A stretch of DNA of 31,255 nt from Collinsella sp. AF02-46-1 (GTDB taxonomy: Bacteria; Actinomycetota; Coriobacteriia; Coriobacteriales; Coriobacteriaceae), in assembly GCF_003465825.1 (NCBI RefSeq), contig NZ_QSBV01000022.1:1-31255 (forward strand), read 5' to 3'. Shown in pieces: positions 15,911 through 23,490 of the stretch (its first letter is position 1; the number at the start of each line of letters is the position of its first letter). A model generated the notes under the pieces. The model was not told where the DNA came from. It worked only from the letters and a program-made list of their open reading frames with translations, and made no database searches. Made by a program: the position numbers and the translations under genes.

Positions 15911-16746
15911 TGCTGTTTAGGCTGGTCGCCGCGGACCTGAGGACCGTTTTGAAGAAGAACATCATCACTTTTATTGCAATTGCGGCAGTGACCGTTGCGA
16001 ACTTGGTGTACGCCTACGGATTGTCTTCTGTGTATGGGGTTAGAACGGATACCTTGGGGTTTGCGGATAATCTTGCGCTCGTGTTTGCCGGATCTGCTCC
16101 GTTTGAGCCTAGGCCCGGGGTCATGTTTGTGCCTCCGCTAGGATGGCTATTTCTCATTCTGCTTATTCTCTATACAACACTCGACTATCCGACCGAATCG
16201 TTGCACGGGTTTGGTTTGCAAGCGCTTGTTCGATGCCGGGCAAGAACCCTTTGGTGGGTCTCGCGTTTTATCTTGGTGGCGGCAGTAACGGCATTTTCAC
16301 TGCTCGTGGTGGTTTGCTCTGTTGTGATTTGGAGCTTGGTGGTGAGCTCCTCGTTCAGCGCGGTCATTCATGGTGAGTCGCTTCAACTGGCTAATTTGGC
16401 GCCGTGGTTTCTCAAAGCTGCCGAGGCAGATGCGCTGCCGTTTTTCATAGGTCTCTTATTTGCTTTTGAGGCGCTTGCGTTTGCGCAGGCAGCGGTTGGG
16501 TTTGTGCTTGGGTCGTCAGTCTCGTTTGTGGTTTTAATGAGCTACCTGATCTGCTCGGCATATGCACGACATTGGGCGCTATTGGGTAACGCCTTGATGC
16601 TGTTGCGCTGGGGTGGAATTGTCAAAGAGGGAATCGCGGCGGGCTCGAGTGTCTTGTCATCAATTGGGCTTATGTCGTTATGCCTATCGTTGGGTGGACT
16701 GTGGTTTCGAAGGGCCGACCTTATAGAAAAGGGGGACAAGATATGA
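15910..16746 (+). CDS. ABC-2 type permease subunit 2
   Basis: A 278-residue integral membrane protein with about six membrane spans. After the second span a cytoplasmic turn reads QALVRCRARTLWWVSRF, a charged Arg-rich segment followed by Trp-Trp at the membrane entry. This pattern is common in ABC-2 permeases, where such a helix contacts the ATPase. ATG 15910 overlaps the stop of subunit 1 with GAGGTGG just upstream, and its own stop overlaps the ATPase start by four bases (ATGA). Two different permeases plus one ATPase point to a heterodimeric membrane unit. The substrate is unknown; the adjacent secreted protein is the obvious candidate. Confidence 0.82.
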   Translation: MLFRLVAADLRTVLKKNIITFIAIAAVTVANLVYAYGLSSVYGVRTDTLGFADNLALVFAGSAPFEPRPGVMFVPPLGWLFLILLILYTTLDYPTESLHGFGLQALVRCRARTLWWVSRFILVAAVTAFSLLVVVCSVVIWSLVVSSSFSAVIHGESLQLANLAPWFLKAAEADALPFFIGLLFAFEALAFAQAAVGFVLGSSVSFVVLMSYLICSAYARHWALLGNALMLLRWGGIVKEGIAAGSSVLSSIGLMSLCLSLGGLWFRRADLIEKGDKI

Positions 16747-17387
16747 GTGTGATCGTAAGGGGCGTATCGAAGCGCATGGGTAAAAACGATGTCCTGCGCA
16801 ACGTGTCCATCGAGGTTGACCCTGGGACTGTGGTCGGGCTTCAGGGGATAAACGGTTCGGGTAAGACCATGCTCATGCGAGCGGTTTGCGGGTTGATCAA
16901 GCCTACCGAAGGCGAAATCTCTATCGATGGCCAAAGGCTTGGGGCGGACATCTCGTTCCCGCCGAGTCTGGGGATGTTGATCGAGGCGCCTTCCTTTTTG
17001 GGATATCTGTCTGGCTACGACAATCTGAAGCTCATCGCTCAGATCAAGGGCGTTGCCACCCCCGAGGACATTCGCTCTGCCCTGCGGCTCGTGGGGCTCG
17101 ATGCAGACGAAAAAAAGAAGTTCCGAGCATACTCGCTTGGGATGAAGCAGCGTCTGGGGATAGCTGCGGCAATTATGGAGAAGCCGAAGCTGCTTGTTCT
17201 CGATGAGCCAACGAATGCCCTCGACGAAGCGGGCGTTGAAATGCTCAAGCGCGTTGTGGCGATGGCGGCATCAACGGGTCGTGAGGTCCTTCTGTCCAGC
17301 CATGACGGAGAGGTGCTCGAGGAACTGGCCGATCGGGTTTACTGCATGCGCGACGGTGCCGTTGTGAAAGTTCGGGAAAGGTCGTGA
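16743..17387 (+). CDS. ABC transporter ATP-binding protein (BcrA/NatA-like)
   Basis: A 214-residue ABC ATPase that would energise the two permeases encoded directly upstream. It has Walker A GINGSGKT (about 39-46), a Q-loop region near the SLGMLIEAPSF segment, the signature YSLGMKQRLG, Walker B LLVLDEP and the switch His in LLSSHD. The LGMKQRLGIA form is typical of drug, bacteriocin or sodium efflux ABC-2 systems of the BcrA/NatA kind. The protein is at the short end for this family, which commonly has 230-310 residues, because it stops soon after the switch region. The ATG overlaps the upstream stop (ATGA), with AAAGGGGG as ribosome-binding site. Confidence 0.93.
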   Translation: MSVIVRGVSKRMGKNDVLRNVSIEVDPGTVVGLQGINGSGKTMLMRAVCGLIKPTEGEISIDGQRLGADISFPPSLGMLIEAPSFLGYLSGYDNLKLIAQIKGVATPEDIRSALRLVGLDADEKKKFRAYSLGMKQRLGIAAAIMEKPKLLVLDEPTNALDEAGVEMLKRVVAMAASTGREVLLSSHDGEVLEELADRVYCMRDGAVVKVRERS

Positions 17388-17392
17388 GCGCG

Positions 17393-18052
17393 ATGAAGAA
17401 GACCCTGTGGACGAGAAGATCGGCGCTCGCGCTTTTTTGCTGTGCTGCTGCCGGCCTTGCGGGCATGAGGGTGAGCGTCGTTAACGGGAACCGGACGGTC
17501 ATTCCTGAGAAATATTACGCGGAGGGCGAATGGCTCTCGATGGATGGAGCGTTTCTGGGGTCGAAGGATGTGGTGACTGATGGGTATTCGTTTTGCATAG
17601 ACGGGGCAGAGTTGCTCACGCCGCGCGAGTATCTCAAACGAGCACATGACGATTATTCAAAATATGGCACCGTGGATACGAAAACGAGACTGAAGGATGC
17701 CGACATCACGTGCGTTATCGCCGTAAAGATGCGTGTCAGAAATAGGGATAATATCGACGGTGGAATCAAAGCGTATGTTTGGCATCTGGTTCCGGAGTCT
17801 GCGCCAAACTATGATTTTGTAGTCAATACCGATCTGATAACGCAAGCTATGCCGGTCCTTGGCGGCTCTGCTGCGTTTGCCGTGGAGGTTGGGGCAGAAA
17901 ACGAGTTGCTCGTCCCATTTATGATGCAGAACACCAACGACTATTTCGAAGGTTACGAGACCGTCCGTTTTGAGAAAGCATTTCCCGGGACTTACACGAT
18001 GAAGATGACCGATCTGCCGGAGCGGAGGCTCTTAAGGTTTGAAGTGAAATAG
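17393..18052 (+). CDS. Extracytoplasmic membrane-anchored protein of the ABC cluster
   Basis: A 219-residue protein with a basic start (KKTLWTRRS), a short hydrophobic segment (about 11-27) and a soluble remainder expected outside the membrane. The two adjacent cysteines at the end of that segment do not form a good lipobox, so a signal anchor is more likely than a lipoprotein. The motif EGEWLSMDGAF followed by DGYSFCIDGAELLTPREYL resembles small DUF5027/DUF5028-type surface proteins seen near ABC genes in Firmicutes; this is recall, not a search. ATG 17393 is preferred because GGAAAGG lies about ten bases upstream. A GTG at 17384, overlapping the ATPase stop (GTGA), is the alternative. It is the last gene of the island operon and may act as accessory or immunity protein. 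Confidence 0.72.
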   Translation: MKKTLWTRRSALALFCCAAAGLAGMRVSVVNGNRTVIPEKYYAEGEWLSMDGAFLGSKDVVTDGYSFCIDGAELLTPREYLKRAHDDYSKYGTVDTKTRLKDADITCVIAVKMRVRNRDNIDGGIKAYVWHLVPESAPNYDFVVNTDLITQAMPVLGGSAAFAVEVGAENELLVPFMMQNTNDYFEGYETVRFEKAFPGTYTMKMTDLPERRLLRFEVK

Positions 18053-18089
18053 CTCGAGAGCAAGGCAAAACGGGTCCATTGGCGGTACG

Positions 18090-18129
18090 CGCGCCCGATT
18101 CCAGGCGCCCCGGCCCGGAATCGGGCGCG
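18090..18129. terminator. Long GC hairpin between convergent genes
   Basis: A perfect 13-bp stem (18090-18102 with 18117-18129) encloses a GC-rich 14-base loop. It sits between the end of the ABC cluster and the end of the minus-strand YcxB-like gene, so it could terminate both. Neither side has a clear T-tract, which lowers confidence. Confidence 0.5.
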
Positions 18130-18157
18130 GGACGAGGCGCCTTCGGTGTCGGCCGGC

Positions 18158-18874
18158 CTACCGCTTCTTCTTGCTCTTCTTCTGCTTGCGCTGCTTGCCC
18201 TTGGTCTCCTGGGGCTTGTCGCCCTGTTTTGCTTCGGCAGCGGCCTTTTCTGCCTTCATCTTCTTGCGTTTGGTCTCGATGCGGAGTTTTTTGTTGATGC
18301 GCGCCTTAAGGAAGGGACCGAACTGCTCGGCATCGCCGCGGACAAAGGTGTCCTTAGGGATCGTCACGCCCTGGTCGGCGAACATGGCCACAAAGATGCG
18401 CTCGCCGTCGAGCACGTGGTCGAGCTTTTCAAACGGGAAGAACTGCGACTTGCCGCTCGTGCCCCAAACCATCAGGCCGTCCTCGTTGGCGGCGACGCGG
18501 CGATAGCGGCCACCCATGGACTCGTCGGCCTCAACGGCGTCGATAAAGTCGCGGGCGAGGGTGTGGTGCAGGTTTTTGCTCCACCAGGCCAAAAAGGCGC
18601 CGAATACGATCAAGACGACGCCAAACTTGATCCAGTTGCCGCCGGCCACCAGCATGCCGATGCCGATGAGCGCGGCAATTGCCGCGGCGACATACAGCGA
18701 GCCGCGACGCCTGGGCGAGGCGACCAGGCGGGCGAAGTCGGTGACGAGGTCGTTTTCGTATTGGTACTCGTTGAGGTACAGGATGCCGTCGTCGGCTGCG
18801 GCCTGCTCCTCGAGCGCGACCTCGACCTGGTCGGCTGCTTCGGAGGGAACGAGGTTGCTCTCTGCGTCTGCCAT
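18158..18874 (-). CDS. YcxB-like membrane protein
   Basis: A 238-residue protein with an acidic N-terminus, two adjacent membrane spans (about 60-78 and 83-99) and a C-terminal cytoplasmic domain. That domain has the YcxB pattern: RYRRVAANEDGLMVWG, then FPFEKLDHVLDGERIFVAMF and VTIPKDTF. The last 45 residues are Lys-rich (KKSKKKR end), suggesting contact with nucleic acid or acidic lipid. YcxB-family proteins have no settled function. ATG 18874 has AGGAG about ten bases upstream. The gene is transcribed away from dnaX, 116 bp apart, and its G+C and codon use match dnaX more than the preceding island. Confidence 0.78.
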   Translation of the reverse strand: MADAESNLVPSEAADQVEVALEEQAAADDGILYLNEYQYENDLVTDFARLVASPRRRGSLYVAAAIAALIGIGMLVAGGNWIKFGVVLIVFGAFLAWWSKNLHHTLARDFIDAVEADESMGGRYRRVAANEDGLMVWGTSGKSQFFPFEKLDHVLDGERIFVAMFADQGVTIPKDTFVRGDAEQFGPFLKARINKKLRIETKRKKMKAEKAAAEAKQGDKPQETKGKQRKQKKSKKKR

Positions 18875-18990
18875 GCTCTTTGGACTCCTATCGCGGCGGG
18901 CTCGCCGTACGGGTTATTATGGAATGCAGTATGCCGTGCGACCGCATGGCCGCCGCGGCAACAAGACTCAGTATACCCGGGGGAGCACCC

Positions 18991-21471
18991 ATGGAATCGT
19001 TGTACCGAAAGTATCGCCCGCTCACCTTTGACTCCGTGGTGGGCCAGCAGCATATCGTCTCGACGCTCGAGCACGCCATCACCGAGGGGCGCCTGTCCCA
19101 CGCCTACCTGTTCTGCGGACCGCGCGGCACGGGCAAGACCACCATGGCGCGCATTCTGGCCAAGGCGCTGCTGTGCCGCAATGCCGAGGCGGCGCGCGCC
19201 GAGGGTGCAAGCGGCTGCATGCCCGACGGTACTTGCGAGGAGTGCGAGCTCATTGCCGAGGGTAACCACCCCGATGTCTACGAGCTCGATGCCGCCTCCC
19301 GCACGGGCGTGGACAATGTGCGCGAGGAAATCATCAACTCCGTCAACTTTGCCCCGGTGCGCGGCAAGTACAAGATCTATATCATCGACGAGGTCCACAT
19401 GCTCACGACGGCGGCGTTCAACGCGCTGCTCAAGACGCTCGAGGAGCCGCCGGCACACGTGATCTTTGTGCTGTGCACCACCGACCCGCAAAAGATTCTG
19501 GAGACCATCCTCTCGCGCTGCCAGCGTTTCGATTTCCATCGCATCGGCAACGAGGATATCGAGCGTCGCCTGGCATACGTGTGCGAGCAGGAGGGCTTCG
19601 ATTACGACGATGAGGCGCTGGCTATCGTGGCGCGCCATGCCAAGGGCGGTATGCGCGACGCGTTGTCCACGCTGGAGCAGCTGAGCGTCTTTGGCAACGG
19701 TTCTGTGCATGCGGACGACGCCCGCTCGCTTTTAGGCGAGGTTTCGGACCAGATTCTGGGCGAGTTTTCCCGCGCCATTGCCGATCGCGATGTTGCCGAG
19801 CTCTATGGACTGATCCGTGCGCAGGTCGAGGAAGGAAACGACCTGCTGGAGCTGACGCGCGACCTGGTGGCGCATGTGCGTGACGTGTACGTTGCCTGCG
19901 TTGCCGGTGCCCGTGCCGAGCTGTTTGAGGGCGGCTCCGAGCAGGCCGAGGCGCTTGCTGCCGAGGCCGCTGCCTTTGGCGAGCATCCTGCCGACCGCCT
20001 GGCCCGTGTACTGACGGTGCTCGACGATGCCGCACTGGAGATGAGGGGCGCGAGCGACGTGCGCCTGGTGCTCGAGATCGCCTGCACGCGCCTGGCACGT
20101 CCCGAGGCCGATTTAACGATTGAGGCATTGGCCGAGCGCGTGGCCCGCTTGGAGGCCATGGTTGCCAACGGCGCCGTGCCGGCGAGCGTGGCTGCTGCTC
20201 AGGCCGCCGCGCCTGCAGCATCCGTACCCGCTGCTGCCCAACAGCCGACGCTCATTTCGGGCGCTCGCGCTGCCGCTCCGGCGGCATCCGCTGCCCCCGC
20301 TGCTACGTCCGCGCGCCAGGGCGGTATGCCTTGGGACCGTGGTGCTGCTGTTCCGGCTGCCCAGCCTGCGTCCCGTTCTGCGTCCGTGTCAGCTTCCAAG
20401 CCTGCAGCGCCTGCACCTCAGCCTGCGCCGACTCCGACGCCTCAGCCCGTTGCGGCTCCCGCGCCTGCCACCGCTCCGGCACCTAAGCCCCAGTCCAACA
20501 ATGCCGCCCAGGTTGCCGCCGCCGGTACTGCCGAGACGCCCGCGGTCGAGGATGCCGGAGAGCTGCAGCGCAAATGGGCCGAGGTTGTCGAGCGTGTCAA
20601 GGCGCGTCAGGCTTCCTACGCGGGGCTTTTGCTCAATGCCCGCGCCACGGCTGACGACGGCTCCAGGCTCACGGTCTCGTTCCCCGCGGGCTCGACCTTT
20701 GCCATCAAGATGCTTGGACGCGCCGACACGCAGTCGGTGGTCCTGCCGACAGTCAGTGCGGTCTTCGGTCGTCGTACCGTCGACTATGTCCTGGATGGGG
20801 GTGGCACGCCGGCTCCTCAACATGAGGAGCATTCTCCATCTGCACGGGCTGCGGTATCTGCGGACCCGCAACCCGTGTCCTCGGCGGCCCCTGCATCCTC
20901 GAGCGCCAGCGCGACGCAGCCAAAAGCAGCACCGATAGCGGCGCCGACCCCGTCGGCGCCTAAGCCCGTCATGGCCAAACCGGCTGCTCCGACACCCGCG
21001 CCCAAGCCTGCCTCGCCCGCGCCCAAGTCGTCTGACCTGGGCAAAGCCCCCTGGCTGCGCTCCGACAACCCCGCCGGCGCTCCTGCCACGGGCAAGCTCC
21101 CGACCGAGCCCGCGCCCCGAGCGCCCGAGCGCGCGTCCGCTCCCAAGGCTCAGCCCGCCGCGCCGTCTGCGCCATGGGAATCCGAGCAGGTTCCCTACGA
21201 CGATGCCATGGTTGGCGGTTTTGTTGCCGATGCTGGTGGGGACGATCTGCCTCCGTTCGACGTGCCGGGTGCGGCGTCCGCGCCCAAGTCCGCTGCAACT
21301 GCCCCCAAAGAGGAGGACGCTCCTGCAGCTCCCTGGGAGTCCAACTCCGGTGCGGGCGGCCCCTTCGGCCATCAGGGTGCAGCCCCGAGCATCCCGCAGA
21401 CCGAGGACGAGGCCAAAGCCCTCATCCGCAGCGTCTTCGGCCAGTCCACCATCTTCAAGCCGGTGGAGTAG
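18991..21471 (+). CDS. dnaX: DNA polymerase III subunit gamma/tau
   Basis: An 826-residue clamp-loader ATPase that loads the beta clamp on DNA and ties polymerase III into the replisome. The AAA+ module has Walker A GPRGTGKT (43-50), zinc-binding cysteines 62, 76, 82 and 85, Walker B IYIIDE (129-134) and the SRC Arg-finger motif (175-177). Domain III runs to about 375. The rest is low-complexity Ala/Pro sequence interrupted near 525-610 by a folded segment (ELQRKWAEVVERVKARQ onward) typical of tau C-terminal regions. Four Pro-Trp motifs punctuate the tail (447, 687, 728, 781). No A-AAA-AAG slippery site is visible, so a shorter gamma form by frameshift is not expected. ATG 18991 is preceded by GGGGGAG. 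Confidence 0.96.
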   Translation: MESLYRKYRPLTFDSVVGQQHIVSTLEHAITEGRLSHAYLFCGPRGTGKTTMARILAKALLCRNAEAARAEGASGCMPDGTCEECELIAEGNHPDVYELDAASRTGVDNVREEIINSVNFAPVRGKYKIYIIDEVHMLTTAAFNALLKTLEEPPAHVIFVLCTTDPQKILETILSRCQRFDFHRIGNEDIERRLAYVCEQEGFDYDDEALAIVARHAKGGMRDALSTLEQLSVFGNGSVHADDARSLLGEVSDQILGEFSRAIADRDVAELYGLIRAQVEEGNDLLELTRDLVAHVRDVYVACVAGARAELFEGGSEQAEALAAEAAAFGEHPADRLARVLTVLDDAALEMRGASDVRLVLEIACTRLARPEADLTIEALAERVARLEAMVANGAVPASVAAAQAAAPAASVPAAAQQPTLISGARAAAPAASAAPAATSARQGGMPWDRGAAVPAAQPASRSASVSASKPAAPAPQPAPTPTPQPVAAPAPATAPAPKPQSNNAAQVAAAGTAETPAVEDAGELQRKWAEVVERVKARQASYAGLLLNARATADDGSRLTVSFPAGSTFAIKMLGRADTQSVVLPTVSAVFGRRTVDYVLDGGGTPAPQHEEHSPSARAAVSADPQPVSSAAPASSSASATQPKAAPIAAPTPSAPKPVMAKPAAPTPAPKPASPAPKSSDLGKAPWLRSDNPAGAPATGKLPTEPAPRAPERASAPKAQPAAPSAPWESEQVPYDDAMVGGFVADAGGDDLPPFDVPGAASAPKSAATAPKEEDAPAAPWESNSGAGGPFGHQGAAPSIPQTEDEAKALIRSVFGQSTIFKPVE

Positions 21472-21492
21472 CTGCGCAGGCGGGTATACTGC

Positions 21493-21966
21493 TCAAGAAG
21501 AGAACCCCTTGCCCGGGCGCATCTGTATTTCGGACATGTGCAACGTGGTGCCGCGTATATCGCATTCGAGCAGACAGGCGCGTGACGGTCGGCCTAGGAT
21601 GCTGAGGTCGATACGATACGTCGCATGGCTGTCCGTGTACTCGACTTGCTCGGCGTTGACGGTTGCTCCGATTGTAAATAAAGAGCCCAGTTCGGCATCG
21701 ACAATCTTGGAGTCCTTTATCTTGACCTTGAACTCTTGGTAGAGGGATGGGCTGTTGTAGTAAATGGTTCGGGTTCCGTCGGTGCATTCATCGGTCGTCT
21801 CCCATTTGACGACGGGCTGGTCCGAGCTGGCTATCAGCAGTTCTGCTCCAAAAGCTATGGCATGGGTGATGATAACCAGTAATACCCAGACGACAAAGAG
21901 ATAGAGAACCACATATGCAACGGGGTGTTTTGAGCGGATGTTTTGGAGTACGGCTGGGACATTCAC
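21493..21966 (-). CDS. Small membrane-anchored hypothetical protein between dnaX and ybaB
   Basis: A 157-residue protein not recognised as a known family. A short cytoplasmic start is followed by a strong membrane span (about 16-37, YVVLYLFVVWVLLVIITHAI) and an extracytoplasmic soluble part of about 110 residues with three cysteines and many beta-type segments. It starts with GTG 21966, with GGAGGT six bases upstream. It is transcribed against dnaX, their stops being only 21 bp apart with no hairpin between. It interrupts the dnaX-ybaB-recR order conserved in many bacteria. Function unknown. Confidence 0.7.
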   Translation of the reverse strand: MNVPAVLQNIRSKHPVAYVVLYLFVVWVLLVIITHAIAFGAELLIASSDQPVVKWETTDECTDGTRTIYYNSPSLYQEFKVKIKDSKIVDAELGSLFTIGATVNAEQVEYTDSHATYRIDLSILGRPSRACLLECDIRGTTLHMSEIQMRPGKGFSS

Positions 21967-22111
21967 GAGGGCACCTCCAAATCGTCATCTATGACAATCA
22001 AATTATACCCAGCCGCCATGCGTGCCGCCTCGAGCAGCGGCTCGGCATTTTGCCATGTAGCCTTGTAGCCCTACGCATAAACTGCCTGGTTCCAGCTCTG
22101 CTAGATGTAGC

Positions 22112-22154
22112 TTGAGATAATTATGCAACCTTGCATAATTCGACCTTGCATAAT
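22112..22154 (+). promoter_or_regulatory. Candidate ybaB-recR promoter overlapped by a triple TTGCATAAT repeat
   Basis: AATTATGCAA (22119-22128) and TTGCATAATT (22131-22140) form a perfect inverted repeat around CC, and TTGCATAAT returns at 22146-22154, 15 bp from its first copy. TTGAGA (22112-22117) and CATAAT (22134-22139), 16 bp apart, make a plausible promoter overlapping the dyad, so a repressor binding it would block initiation. The stretch 21967-22111 and the remainder up to 22315 show nothing else gene-like. Confidence 0.5.
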
Positions 22155-22315
22155 CTTGGGCGTGCGTCACGCTCAAGGACATGTATATCGACTGAGGTAG
22201 CGTGTCCGCCCCGCTTGCTTGCCCCGCGCCGTGGTACGATTTTTGAGTTTGAAAGTCCCGTCGCGCTCCGGCTGCCCTTGCAGCTTGTCGCGCGGCCGCA
22301 CGTAAAGGAGCCATC

Positions 22316-22636
22316 ATGGCCGGTATGAACATGCAGCAGATGATGAAGCAGGCTCGCAAGATGCAGGAGCAGCTTGCCGCCGCGCAGGAAAACCTTAAGT
22401 TCCAGACCGTCGACGCCTCTGCCGGCGGCGGCATGGTCAAGGTGACCGTTAACGGCGAGATGGAGCTCGTCAACCTTACCATCGACCCCGATGCCCTCGA
22501 TCCCGAGGACGTCGATATGCTGCAGGACATGATCATGGCTGCCGTCAACGAGGCCGTCCGCGGCGTCAACGAGCTCGCCAACAAGCAAATGGGCGCCATC
22601 ACCGGCGGCCTCAACATCCCGGGCATGCCGTTCTAA
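22316..22636 (+). CDS. ybaB: YbaB/EbfC nucleoid-associated protein
   Basis: A 106-residue DNA-binding protein of the YbaB/EbfC family, which forms dimers that bend and bind DNA and is encoded with recR in many genomes. The N-terminus is Met/Gln-rich and helical ([20 protein letters not shown]). A central beta segment carries the conserved [15 protein letters not shown], followed by [12 protein letters not shown] and a C-terminal ending in GLNIPGMPF. Length and motifs are standard. ATG 22316 follows AAAGGAG by about five bases. The recR start is 13 bp after its stop, so the two are co-transcribed. Confidence 0.95.
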   Translation: MAGMNMQQMMKQARKMQEQLAAAQENLKFQTVDASAGGGMVKVTVNGEMELVNLTIDPDALDPEDVDMLQDMIMAAVNEAVRGVNELANKQMGAITGGLNIPGMPF

Positions 22637-22649
22637 GACACGCATATAT

Positions 22650-23246
22650 ATGAGTGCGAATCACAGTCTGCAAAAACTGCTCGATGAGCTGGGCCGCCTG
22701 CCGGGCATTGGTCCCAAGTCGGCTCAGCGCATCGCCTATTACCTGTTGGAGGCTGACGCCGAGGAGGCGCGCCGCCTGGCCGAGGCCATCCTGGAGGTTA
22801 AGCAGGAGGTTCACTTTTGCAGCCGCTGCTTTAACTACGCCACGGCCGACGAGTGCTCCATCTGCCAGGATTCGATGCGCGACACCACTCGCATTTGCGT
22901 GGTGGGCGAGCCGCGCGACGTCCAGGCGATCGAGCGCACGGGCAGCTACCACGGTCTCTACCACGTATTGGGCGGCGTGATCAGTCCCATGGACAAGATT
23001 GGCCCCGAGCAGCTGCACATTCGTGAGCTGTTGGCGCGCTTGGGGCACGAGGATATCCACGAGGTCATTATCGCCACCAACCCCAATATCGAGGGCGAGG
23101 CCACGGCGAGCTACCTGGCGCGTACCATTAAGCCGCTGGGCGTTGAGGTGTCGCGTCTGGCGAGCGGCCTTCCCGTGGGCGGCGACCTGGAGTATGCCGA
23201 CGAGCTTACGCTTGGGCGCGCCATCGAGGCCCGTCGCACGATTTAG
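22650..23246 (+). CDS. recR: Recombination mediator protein RecR
   Basis: A 198-residue protein that helps RecO and RecF load RecA on gapped DNA. An N-terminal helix-hairpin-helix ([20 protein letters not shown], about 14-33) is followed by a Cys4 zinc finger (57, 60, 69, 72) and a Toprim domain (about 80-175: [32 protein letters not shown]). The C-terminus, [11 protein letters not shown], is also conserved. Length matches the family. The ATG at 22650 lies in TATATATG with no Shine-Dalgarno sequence in the 13-bp gap after ybaB, so translation may depend on coupling to ybaB. Confidence 0.96.
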   Translation: MSANHSLQKLLDELGRLPGIGPKSAQRIAYYLLEADAEEARRLAEAILEVKQEVHFCSRCFNYATADECSICQDSMRDTTRICVVGEPRDVQAIERTGSYHGLYHVLGGVISPMDKIGPEQLHIRELLARLGHEDIHEVIIATNPNIEGEATASYLARTIKPLGVEVSRLASGLPVGGDLEYADELTLGRAIEARRTI

Positions 23247-23283
23247 GTGGCGAGCCTGCTCCTGCCGTATGTCTTCATCGCGA

Positions 23284-23312
23284 CGCACGGGGTAGTCATA
23301 ATTCCCCGTGCG
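23284..23312 (+). terminator. Probable recR terminator
   Basis: CGCACGGGG (23284-23292) pairs perfectly with CCCCGTGCG (23304-23312) around an 11-base loop, about 40 bp after recR. The following GCTGTAAGTTTGTTG is mildly T-rich. Confidence 0.6.
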
Positions 23313-23320
23313 GCTGTAAG

Positions 23321-23336
23321 TTTGTTGTACAACAAA
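23321..23336. promoter_or_regulatory. 16-bp perfect palindrome, possible operator
   Basis: TTTGTTGTACAACAAA is its own reverse complement. An overlapping shorter dyad, ACAAAG-ATG-CTTTGT, follows. They lie between the recR terminator and the kinase-FHA module, the natural place for its regulation. No protein is assigned to the site. Confidence 0.45.
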
Positions 23337-23450
23337 GATGCTTTGTATCCGCTTATCGCATGGATGCCTTCACTCGCATCCTTAATTTGCCCATTCGTTG
23401 CGCAACCTTTTGGGTTCGCTGATACACTCAAATATGGATTCGAATGAATG

Positions 23451-23475
23451 CGCCGCTCCCGAGCGGCGTGTTTTT
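23451..23475 (+). terminator. Terminator-like hairpin in the leader of the kinase-FHA module
   Basis: CGCCGCT (23451-23457) pairs with AGCGGCG (23462-23468) and is followed by TGTTTTT. It ends only 15 bases before the ATG at 23491 and directly before GGAGGA. It may back up recR termination or attenuate the downstream genes. A weak promoter pair (TTGCGC 23398, TACACT 23423, 19 bp apart) lies just upstream. Confidence 0.6.
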
Positions 23476-23490
23476 GTTGGAGGAGAACGC

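Noticed and set aside
18875..18990. 4.5S SRP RNA gene before dnaX
   Set aside because: The conserved SRP RNA core (GGTCAGG...GGAAGCAGCC) is absent from this 116-bp gap.
18991..21471. Programmed frameshift making a short DnaX gamma form
   Set aside because: No slippery A-AAA-AAG type heptamer followed by a hairpin is visible; the full tau-like frame is open to the end.
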